NCBI GenBank assembly: GCA_039199225.1
Contig: JBCCSZ010000281.1
Location: 1 to 10,285, forward strand
Length of the DNA stretch: 10,285 nucleotides
Origin: JBCCSZ01 sp039199225
Lineage (GTDB): Bacteria > Bacteroidota > Bacteroidia > Chitinophagales > Saprospiraceae
Direction: 5' to 3'
Numbering within the stretch: position 1 is the stretch's first letter; each line of letters starts with the position of its first letter. Below are positions 1-6,900 of the stretch, in pieces. The position numbers and the translations under genes were made by a program. The notes below the pieces were generated by a model. The model did no database searches, was not told the origin of the DNA, and was given only the letters and a program-made list of their open reading frames with translations.

Positions 1-58
1 GAAGAGCAGCAGATTTTTCCTGGTAGTTGTATTCCAAACTTTCCAGTAAATCGTCCAT
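1..58 (-). CDS. Start of an unidentified gene, cut by the left edge
   Basis: An ATG at 58-56 on the minus strand opens a frame that runs without a stop to the window edge and reads MDDLLESLEYNYQEKSAAL. It begins 23 bases after the lipoprotein stop codon, in the same direction, and an A-rich stretch (AAAAGA) directly precedes the ATG, as is common in Bacteroidota. The acidic, helix-prone start has no signal peptide, so a cytoplasmic protein is likely. Only 19 codons are visible, so no family can be assigned and the call rests on position and start context. It could be a chance ORF. Confidence 0.4.
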   Translation of the reverse strand, partial: MDDLLESLEYNYQEKSAAL

Positions 59-81
59 TCTTTTATTCGTTCGAAACGCCT

Positions 82-945
82 TCACCTTAGGTGGAATTTC
101 CCGTTGGTACGGATGTAAATAATGGTTTCCGAACTATTGTTTGTCTCCACTGAATGCTTGGCCTTACCATTGGAGGTGAAATAGCTGCCAGGGTCTAGAG
201 ACTTGATTTCCTTGGTTTGGGGCATCTGATATGCGGCTGCTCCTGTTATGACAATGGCATGAAAGCTTTGACCTTCACTGAGAATTTCTCCCTTGAATCC
301 GGCAGGAAGCTTCAGGAGGTTTCCCGTCCTATCTTTCTGCTTCCATAGAAAAGCGATACCCGTATTGGCAGTGGCGTCGTTGTCTTCGATGATCGTCGTT
401 TTTGAGGCATCCAACCAGATGATGTTACTTATATCGACATTGATGGGTCTTTCCCCATTATCAAAGGTTTCTGCTGTTGGTTTGACGAGGTAGGGGCCGT
501 TGTCTATTTCTACATATGCTATATTCTCCTCTCCTTTTGCGGCAGTGATGTGCGGCTCTCCTGCGGGTTGTGTCCAAAAGGAACCTGGCGGCATCCACAT
601 TTTTTCGGCCTTGGGGTCATCGTTGTGGATCAGTCCTTTGATGACCATGGCTCGGTAAGTGACGTTGTGAATGTGGGGTGGAGAGGAAAAACCATCTACA
701 AATTTGGCAAGAAATCCAGTTGCAACCGCTCCCTTTCTGTCGCCCCAAATGGTTCCTGCTTGAGGACTTTTATCCCCCCTGGCTGGATTCAATTGCTCCC
801 ATTGGATTTCTGAGCTTAAAACAACTCGGTTGGTGGGTGCTGAGACAACTTCATCGGGGCGGCTCTGTTCTTCTTTGGGAGGTTCTGTACAGGCTATGAA
901 AGTACTGATGAATATTAAAATGGGTAGGATTTTAACTTTATGCAT
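82..945 (-). CDS. Double-cupin lipoprotein, DUF4437 (ChrR-like cupin) family
   Basis: 287 residues starting at ATG 945-943. The N-terminus has a hydrophobic segment (about residues 4-18) followed by FIAC with Cys19, which reads as a lipobox; the mature protein would be lipid-anchored in the envelope. Residues 41-160 carry the DUF4437 pattern: a GD-SP-AG-WGD stretch (57-69), SPPHIHN (88-94), a WMPPGSFWTQPAGEPHI block (117-133) and an AYVEI strand. H91, H93 and H132 are candidate metal ligands. A second, more diverged cupin covers about 171-287 with H229 and H264, consistent with a bicupin. ChrR-like cupins bind zinc and some act as anti-sigma or sensor modules, but no partner sigma factor is visible, so substrate and role remain open. 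It lies downstream of a MarR-type gene with 180 bp and a hairpin between, so co-transcription is uncertain. The family call is firm; the function is not known. Confidence 0.85.
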   Translation of the reverse strand: MHKVKILPILIFISTFIACTEPPKEEQSRPDEVVSAPTNRVVLSSEIQWEQLNPARGDKSPQAGTIWGDRKGAVATGFLAKFVDGFSSPPHIHNVTYRAMVIKGLIHNDDPKAEKMWMPPGSFWTQPAGEPHITAAKGEENIAYVEIDNGPYLVKPTAETFDNGERPINVDISNIIWLDASKTTIIEDNDATANTGIAFLWKQKDRTGNLLKLPAGFKGEILSEGQSFHAIVITGAAAYQMPQTKEIKSLDPGSYFTSNGKAKHSVETNNSSETIIYIRTNGKFHLR

Positions 946-1017
946 AGTTAGGTTTTCTGTTCATACGTAATATTTGTGCAGACAATGATTGCTAGAGATT
1001 TTTGCCGAGATCAAGGC

Positions 1018-1058
1018 GTTCAAAGCGCGAACAGCCTTAGCTATGCAAGGCTTTGAGC
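1018..1058. repeat. Intergenic imperfect hairpin, candidate dispersed repeat
   Basis: Between the MarR stop codon and the lipoprotein start, GTTCAAAG (1018-1025) pairs with CTTTGAGC (1051-1058) with one G-T pair, and inside it CCTT (1035-1038) pairs with AAGG (1047-1050) around the loop AGCTATGC. The left side carries a 9-base bulge. On the minus strand it lies 68 bases past the MarR stop codon, with no clear T-run after it, so it is a poor fit for an intrinsic terminator. It could be a member of a genome-wide intergenic repeat family, or an RNA hairpin between two transcripts. Confidence 0.4.
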
Positions 1059-1125
1059 AGGGTGGAGATTTGGTGAAAAGGTCCGTATAGAATTAGTGGG
1101 TCTAAATTTGTGAGCCGCTTCATGC

Positions 1126-1584
1126 TTATCCGAATGGAAGGTACTTATGCAGGTTATTGGTAACTTTTTCCAGCATATTAATGAAATTATTAGCTTCGTA
1201 ATCTTCCAAGTCATTCAAAATTTTATTGGCCATCTCGCTTTTCATATCACTCATCATTCGATGGGTTTGCACGCCCAATTCATCCAATACAATGGAGATG
1301 GAGCGGCGGTCGCTTTCAGAATACTGTCTTTGGAGGTAGTTTTTTTGGACGAGTTTGTCGACCAGTCCCGTGGTGGTGCTAACGGGGATTTTCATGTAGT
1401 TGGCAATTTCCCGCATGATTACCTTCCCATTATCGCCCACGTACGAGACGATCATAAGTTCTTTTTTGCTGATGTCTTCAGAGAGTCGCAGGCAGGTATC
1501 GTTGACCTCTTGCATCATAACGATCAATCGGCCCATTGCTTCGACGAGACGATTGGCTTTGTCTCTACTGTTGTTTGCTTCCAA
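1126..1584 (-). CDS. MarR-family transcriptional regulator
   Basis: 152 residues when started at TTG 1584-1582. This is a typical MarR length: dimerising helices at both ends with a winged helix-turn-helix at about 41-105. The recognition helix lies near 67-81 (VSTTTGLVDKLVQ), and the wing carries the signature D92-R93-R94 before the SISIVL strand. Such proteins bind palindromic operators as dimers and usually repress until a small aromatic or oxidant ligand binds. The start is ambiguous: the frame has no ATG before residue 17 (1536-1534) and a stop lies six codons upstream of the TTG. I favour the TTG because an ATG17 start would remove the beginning of helix 1. No clear operator palindrome was seen upstream. 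Candidate targets are its own gene, the lipoprotein gene downstream or the creatininase gene upstream. The ligand cannot be predicted. Confidence 0.9.
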   Translation of the reverse strand: MEANNSRDKANRLVEAMGRLIVMMQEVNDTCLRLSEDISKKELMIVSYVGDNGKVIMREIANYMKIPVSTTTGLVDKLVQKNYLQRQYSESDRRSISIVLDELGVQTHRMMSDMKSEMANKILNDLEDYEANNFINMLEKVTNNLHKYLPFG

Positions 1585-1712
1585 AATTTTTTCTGCTTTT
1601 TACAACTTTATAAGTGCTGTTACAAAGTATTGAATGTGATATTGACGTTGCTGGCCACCTTACTGTTCTAGCTGTTGAGCAAAGTCTTTCGGGCATTTTC
1701 GACTGGGTAAAA

Positions 1713-1772
1713 TCAAAACCGACGAGGCGCCGACTTATTGGCTTTCAATGAATTAAGACTGGCGAATCCCAT
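1713..1772 (-). other. Very short ORF (19 codons) upstream of the MarR gene
   Basis: An ATG at 1772-1770 opens MGFASLNSLKANKSAPRRF, ending at TGA 1715-1713. It begins about 17 bases after the start point expected from the -7 box at 1796-1803, so it would be the first start codon on that transcript, ahead of the MarR coding region. It is rich in Lys, Arg and Ser and resembles no leader peptide that I recognise. It may be a leader ORF, a piece of an intergenic repeat, or chance. Confidence 0.15.
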
Positions 1773-1795
1773 CGTATTTTTGTGTAGTCTCCCTG

Positions 1796-1803
1796 CAAAG
1801 ATA
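1796..1803 (-). promoter_or_regulatory. Candidate Bacteroidota -7 promoter box for the MarR transcript
   Basis: The minus strand reads TATCTTTG, an exact match to the Bacteroidota -7 consensus TAnnTTTG. No TTG sits at the usual -33 spacing; the nearest is 13 bases upstream of the box. Transcription would begin near 1789, giving a leader of about 200 bases before the MarR start. This is weak evidence, because an eight-base pattern with two free positions occurs often by chance. Confidence 0.25.
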
Positions 1804-1879
1804 ACAGGATGAAAGACAAATTAGTTTGATTGATCACTTAAATGCTCATTGTCAAGCAGCTGTTCGTTTCTCCAAGCAA

Positions 1880-2638
1880 TCAACTGGCATGCCTCAAATC
1901 CAGTAATATTTTCTTGAGTTGCGCTACAACAATCCGACTGATGGCCATGCCCATTTCTTTAGAGGCACGACCGGCATAGCCATAGACGCCATTGGGTGTT
2001 TTGGCTTTCATCGTCCGATACAGTTGCACCCGACCTGCGGCCAGCATATCGCTCTCCGCCCAATCGAAGGTTGGAACATTGACCTGCGAGCTGATTTGAT
2101 CGACTTGTACCAGCTCGGGCGCGATGAGCAGCATCAGAGAGGTTTCAAATTCTCCGGCATGGCCGGCACTGCCTGGTCCGGAGCCATTCAAGGGCTGAAG
2201 TTCTTCCAATGCTAGGCGCCACCAAGTGGCCAGCAGTACTTGGCATTGGGGATGGCGGTAGCCAAATATTTCAAGAAAAGTACCACCAATGGCCATGTTG
2301 CCGCCATGACTGTTGAGTACCAACAAGTTTTTAAAGCCGTGCTTGACAATACAGCCAGCGATGTCCAGCAGTTGGTTCAAAAAGGTTTGGTGTTGTACCG
2401 AAAGGCTTCCCGCAAAGTCCATATGATGCTCTGAGCATCCAATGCTGATGGTCGGTAGAATCAAGAAGTGATCCGGTATTTGTGTTTCCAACTGTTCACA
2501 GAAATGCTCGCCAATCATCCGATCGGTGGCCAGGGGCAGGTGTGGGCCGTGCTGTTCTGTAGCGGCAATGGGCAGTACAACGGGGATGTTCTTGTCCAGT
2601 TGTTCCAGCTGAGGAGAGGTGAGTCGATCCCAATACAT
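1880..2638 (-). CDS. Creatininase-family metal-dependent amidohydrolase
   Basis: 252 residues from ATG 2638-2636 to TGA 1882-1880, close to the usual family length, with no signal peptide, so cytoplasmic. Family motifs appear in order: TEQHGPHLPLATD (27-39) with metal ligands E28, H30 and D39; SEHHMDF (69-75); NSHGGN (109-114) with H111; and GHAGEFETS (159-167). The family includes creatinine amidohydrolase, the mycofactocin peptidase MftE and the archaeal riboflavin-pathway deformylase ArfB, all of which cleave a C-N bond at a two-metal centre. Where Pseudomonas creatininase has a Glu in the motif after the metal-binding His, this protein appears to have Gly113, as do most relatives, so creatinine is probably not the substrate. 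No mycofactocin genes are nearby. It follows the enolase-like gene by 54 bp and is probably co-transcribed with it, with a possible additional promoter in the gap. Family certain, substrate unknown. Confidence 0.93.
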   Translation of the reverse strand: MYWDRLTSPQLEQLDKNIPVVLPIAATEQHGPHLPLATDRMIGEHFCEQLETQIPDHFLILPTISIGCSEHHMDFAGSLSVQHQTFLNQLLDIAGCIVKHGFKNLLVLNSHGGNMAIGGTFLEIFGYRHPQCQVLLATWWRLALEELQPLNGSGPGSAGHAGEFETSLMLLIAPELVQVDQISSQVNVPTFDWAESDMLAAGRVQLYRTMKAKTPNGVYGYAGRASKEMGMAISRIVVAQLKKILLDLRHAS

Positions 2639-2676
2639 AGTGGTGGAGGTTTTGACAAAAGAGGTGGTTATTACAG

Positions 2677-2684
2677 CAAAGGTA
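2677..2684 (-). promoter_or_regulatory. Candidate -7 promoter box ahead of the creatininase gene
   Basis: The minus strand reads TACCTTTG, an exact TAnnTTTG match, in the 54-base gap between the enolase-like and creatininase-like genes. The -33 region is only a TTT 17 bases upstream, inside the end of the preceding gene. Transcription would start near 2670, leaving a leader of about 32 bases before the ATG at 2638, a normal length. If real, it lets the creatininase gene be expressed apart from its upstream neighbour. Confidence 0.4.
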
Positions 2685-2692
2685 CGATTTGC

Positions 2693-3826
2693 TCAGCGTG
2701 TAAACTCCCTTTTTGATTTCAGAAAATAGGCAATGGCTTCTTCATCGGGCGTTACTCCCAAGCCCAGGCCGTCGGGTAGGTAGGCATATGGAGGCTCAAT
2801 GCGCAAGGGTTCTTTCAACAAATCGTGGACTCGGATCAAGCGGCCAAAAATATCACTGGGCCAGACGCAAGAGGCTGCGGCCGCAGCAGAATGCAAATAC
2901 ATGGCTTCCAGGATACCCAAGTCGATTTCTGAGCCATGCCAGCAAGGGAGTCCAGCGGCTTGGGCAATGTGGTCGAGCCGTTGAAAATTGGCCAGTCCTC
3001 CATTGAAGTTAAAGCCATCAACAGCGCTGGCTTGCAAGGCTTGTACAGCATCTTTGATGCGCTGTCCATGTAGGATGTAGGGCAGCGAAACATGCAAGGC
3101 GATGGGAACGGCGCTGTATCGGCGAAGTAAGGCGTATTCTGTCAGCATCCAGCGGGGTAGGGGGTCTTCAAGGCAAAGGACATTTCCAACCTCCGCCAAG
3201 GCATCCACTCGCTTGCGCACCTCACCAGGATGTTGCCAACGCTCATTGGGATCGAGAATGACCGACAAATCAGGAGCTGCCTCCTTAATGCTTTGACACC
3301 AGCCCTTCACATCATCTTCCAGGTCTGTTTTAAACTTGATACAGTCGTAGCCCTGTTCGGCAAAACCCTTGGCCAAATCGCCAATTTCCTCCAACCGCCG
3401 ATGGCTCGACCATGCGCCCACCCGAATTTTTTTCTGAACAGCTCCGCCCAATAAATCGACTACCCGAAGTTGGTGCGCTTTGGCATAGGCATCGTAAATC
3501 GCACATTCGAAGCCATCGTATTCCCGACAAAAAGTAAATGGTAGTTGTTGCAGTGTCAACTGACGAATGTCCCGCCCCAGCAATTGCTCAATGATCTGTT
3601 CCACCACCCGCCAGTCGTGGTCGCGATACAATTCTCCCCATCCAATAATGCCATTTTGCAATTCCATCTTCACAAGGAGCTTGGGCAGCTCATCAAATTG
3701 CAAAGTCCAACTGGAACGCGCGCCACTAGGCAGCTTGTGCAACGGCTTATTAATCCCCTCACTTTCTACCCGCCCCTCCCGAGCCGGCACCAATACCTCA
3801 TAACAACTAAATCGATCGATTCGCAT
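2693..3826 (-). CDS. Enolase-superfamily (mandelate racemase/muconate lactonizing-like) enzyme
   Basis: 377 residues when started at ATG 3826-3824. An in-frame TTG at 3904 would add 26 residues, but these are translated from the intergenic repeat and precede the natural family start, so I reject it. An N-terminal capping domain (about 1-125) is followed by the barrel. KFK (K164, K166) is the superfamily catalytic K-x-K. D192 (in LDPNE) and E220 (in CLEDP) are the first two Mg ligands. The third-ligand strand reads PIALHVS (241-247), with no acid. D270 (AVDGF) and H297 (CWHGSE) sit 27 residues apart, like the Asp-His dyad of mandelate racemase, while the lysine used by the muconate-lactonizing subgroup is Asn. 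Members abstract a proton next to a carboxylate, then racemise, dehydrate or cyclise. There is no signal peptide, so it is cytoplasmic. It lies 54 bp upstream of the creatininase-like gene. The superfamily is sure; the reaction is unknown. Confidence 0.92.
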   Translation of the reverse strand: MRIDRFSCYEVLVPAREGRVESEGINKPLHKLPSGARSSWTLQFDELPKLLVKMELQNGIIGWGELYRDHDWRVVEQIIEQLLGRDIRQLTLQQLPFTFCREYDGFECAIYDAYAKAHQLRVVDLLGGAVQKKIRVGAWSSHRRLEEIGDLAKGFAEQGYDCIKFKTDLEDDVKGWCQSIKEAAPDLSVILDPNERWQHPGEVRKRVDALAEVGNVLCLEDPLPRWMLTEYALLRRYSAVPIALHVSLPYILHGQRIKDAVQALQASAVDGFNFNGGLANFQRLDHIAQAAGLPCWHGSEIDLGILEAMYLHSAAAAASCVWPSDIFGRLIRVHDLLKEPLRIEPPYAYLPDGLGLGVTPDEEAIAYFLKSKREFTR

Positions 3827-3869
3827 ACAGCGCTTTTGATTACCTGTCAGTTCGCAGCCCTCCACCAAA

Positions 3870-3990
3870 ATCACCAAATCACAGATCACCCCATCACCCA
3901 CCAAATCACTCCATCACCAGCCAAGGGCAATCACCAATCACCCCATCACCAAATCACAAGCCAAAGGCAATCACCAATCACCCCATCACT
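3870..3990. repeat. ATCAC-type short repeat tract between two genes
   Basis: Over 121 bases the plus strand holds 13 copies of ATCAC followed by C, A or T (nine are ATCACC), spaced irregularly, mostly by 7 to 9 bases. A longer direct repeat of 31 bases with one mismatch lies at 3919-3949 and 3959-3989 (period 40). The tract covers most of the 159-base gap between the redox-protein gene and the enolase-like gene, and overlaps the redox gene's stop codon (3988-3986). The minus-strand transcript would read as repeated GGUGAU. Irregular spacing and absence of unique spacers exclude a CRISPR array. It looks like a slippage-derived or dispersed intergenic repeat. Confidence 0.8.
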
Positions 3991-6900
3991 GCTGCTTAAT
4001 CACCTTCACCCGATTGCTAAATCTACCGGCCTTCACATATACGATATACGCACCAGGCTGCCAATTAGCACCCATCCGATGAGGGACATCATAGTTGACA
4101 TTGAAGTCCTGCTGCATCAGACGACCATTGAGATCATAGACAAAAAGGCGGGCTTTTTGGATGAGTGGATCGGGCTTTTCGAGGATGATTTCCAAATGGT
4201 TTCGGAAAGGATTCGGGCGGACTTGGACCGCAATTTTATATTGATCTATGGCTCTTTCGCAATAATCGGGTAAGCCATTGCCATTTTCATCGATTCGATC
4301 ATCGCCACCCGGGCAAAGGTCGTTTTCGTCACACACACCATCGTTGTCTTCATCCGGATAGCGCAGCAGCTTTGCCTCTGCCCAATCGGCATGATCGCAC
4401 TCAGGGCCGTCGTTTGGACTGGTCACAACCAGCTTGAGCATCTCCGCACCTTCCAGATCAATGGACACAAAACGAGGACCTTCTCCCTTTTGCATAATCG
4501 GACTTCGAAAGGCGAGTGCTTCATCTACATACACCTCGAATTGAACGGAAGCCAGCTCGCAACTCTCATCGTCCACCCCGATTTGCGCCTTAAATTGGGC
4601 ATATTTACCATTGATGGCATAGAGCAGCTCTGAGGTAGCATGTACGCCCAGCCCCTTGTCAAATGTGGTGCCTGCAATGGATAAGGTGCGGCCATCGAGT
4701 GGGACATCATTGCCATTAGACATATCTATTTCTACCGGCCCGAAACCATTGACGGGATCGGCGGCCCAAGCAAAATCGGATATGTAATTTCCGCTGCAAT
4801 CTTTGTCCAAACCCTCGATCCATTCTGTGAGTACATCGATGAACGTCCCATCAATGGTATTTCTAAAAATGGGCGGCATCTGGTTTTCGTCCTGGCTATT
4901 GGTGCGCAGCCACATTTCGGAAAGGTCCGGATGACCTGGGTCTACGACAATGCCATCGGAAGGACTGTTCCGGCTGATGGTAGCAGCATTGACAATATTT
5001 TTGTAGGCCATCGGAGTGCTGTAGCGAGCGTCGAAAGCTCCCTCCACACCATTGGGGCGGTGGCAGTGCGAGCAATTGGCATCCCAATAGGAAGTGACGC
5101 GCTTTTGCAAGCTGCCTTGATCTGTCAAAGACATGGCTTGTGGGAAGGTATCAATGGCCGATTCTTCAAAGTCATTGGCGAAAATTCCCAGGTGATTCCA
5201 AGTTGCTAATTGGTTGATGGTGATGCCCGAAGAAGGATATTCCAGGTCGCTGTTCAACTGCCAGGTTTTGAGTCCGAGTACGAAGCCAGAGTTGGGGGTA
5301 TGACAGTTTAGGCACTGTAGGCTGCTGGGGTAATCCCAGCGGAAATCTTTGCTTTGCCCTCCTTCATCGATAATTTCAAAAAATTTCTCGCCACCCTCCG
5401 ATAGCAAGACCGCGTCGGTTCCTTCGTCATTCCAGGCATAGGTCATACCGTAGCCTTCGCCATTTTCATCGATGATAAAAAAGCGCGTTTCCACCTTTTG
5501 ATTTTTCCCAGGATTATCGGGGCTGGGGGAGAGTTCGAAGTGCTTGATGAAGACACTGCCGTTGGGGAATTGCCATTCGTCGTCTTCCGAAAAGAAAACC
5601 TGTTCTTCCGGCGTATCGTGTGTCCCGTCGTTGGGAACGGAGACCCATCTGTTCTTATCTGCATTGTCGGACCAAAGGGGGCTGTTGACGGTGTATGGAA
5701 TGACGCCCTCGCGAGGGGTGAGTGTTTCCAGGTCTGTGAAAGCACCCGTTTCCGAAAGGGTCATCGGTAGGTCTACTTGATCTTTTTCATCGAGCTCTAG
5801 TTTGTAGACAAAACCGCCATCCATATTGGTTCCGAAGAGTTTCAAGACAAAAATATCGCCTCTGCTGTTGGTTGCAAAGGAAGAAATTCCGGACTTGTTG
5901 CCCCTCCCAAAATCTGGAATGGTTGCCATCAGGTTGACCTTCTGGGTTACTGGGTTGAGCGCCCATACGTTGCGCGTACCATGGTCTCCAAAGATGTACA
6001 TCCCATTGAGGTAGCTGTTCCAACGGTCGCCCTCATACACAAAGCCGCCGATGATGGCATTGCCCACGGTTCGGCCGTATTCGTAGATTGGAGTAATCTC
6101 TTCGCCAATCACTTGGTCGGGACGGTCCTTGGGGCCAGTGACATTGCCTTCCTTGTAGGGCCATTCTCCATTGCTCCCTTTGGTAAGAACCGTTATTTCT
6201 TCTCGTTTTTGCTGGCCGACATCTGCTACCCAAACCCGGTCACCGGCAGGGTCTAAGGTGGCCCGGTGGGGCGAGCGCAGCCCCAAAGCATAAAATTCTT
6301 CCAGTATGCTACCGTCCTCCGCCAGCCAAGGGTTGTCGTTGGGAATCATGTAGCCTTGCGTGAAGGTCTCCGGCAGTTCTTCTGGCTGGCCTTCATAAGC
6401 TATGGGCTGCCGACGGATGGGGTGGGACCGCGAAGGGTCATTGTCCACATCGATGCGAAACAATCCGCCCCAAAGCCGCTGGTCGATTTGCTGAGAGGAG
6501 CCAAATAGGTCGTTGTATTCCCCACCGTCTCCCATCGAAAAGTAAAAATATCCTTCGTGATCAAAAAACATGGCACCACCCATATGAAAGCCCTGTGGAT
6601 CGTAGTCTTGGACCAAGATGTACTCAGAGTCCGGATCGATCATATAACTGTCTTCAAAAGTACGGAAGCGGGAAATCCTATTCATCCGCGGGTCTTCACC
6701 ATGCTCCTTGAGCGGGTGGTAAGCATAGAATATATAGATGTATCCCTGATTTTCAGAGCCATCCACAGAAAATTCAGGATGCAAAACAAAGTTGATCAAG
6801 CCGCCATCGCCTGAAGTAATGATGCGATCGCGAATGTCGAGTACAACGGTCTTTTCTGTTGTGTTTTCATCGTCTTCTATCAGCCAAATAAAGCCCTCTT

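Noticed and set aside
1103..1110. TAAATTTG on the plus strand as a -7 promoter box
   Set aside because: It matches TAnnTTTG, but no plus-strand gene follows it.
1147..1671. Plus-strand ORF of 174 codons opposite the MarR gene
   Set aside because: It is antisense to a well-supported regulator, has no recognisable domain, and looks like a shadow frame.
1880..2638. True creatinine amidohydrolase or mycofactocin peptidase MftE
   Set aside because: Only family-level motifs match; the second-site Glu of creatininase is absent and no creatinase or mycofactocin genes are nearby.
3827..3904. N-terminal extension of the enolase-like gene to a TTG at 3904
   Set aside because: The 26 extra residues come from the ATCAC repeat tract, and the ATG at 3826 begins the natural first strand of the capping domain.
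3870..3990. CRISPR-like array
   Set aside because: Units are about 6 bases with irregular spacing and no unique spacers, and no cas genes are present.
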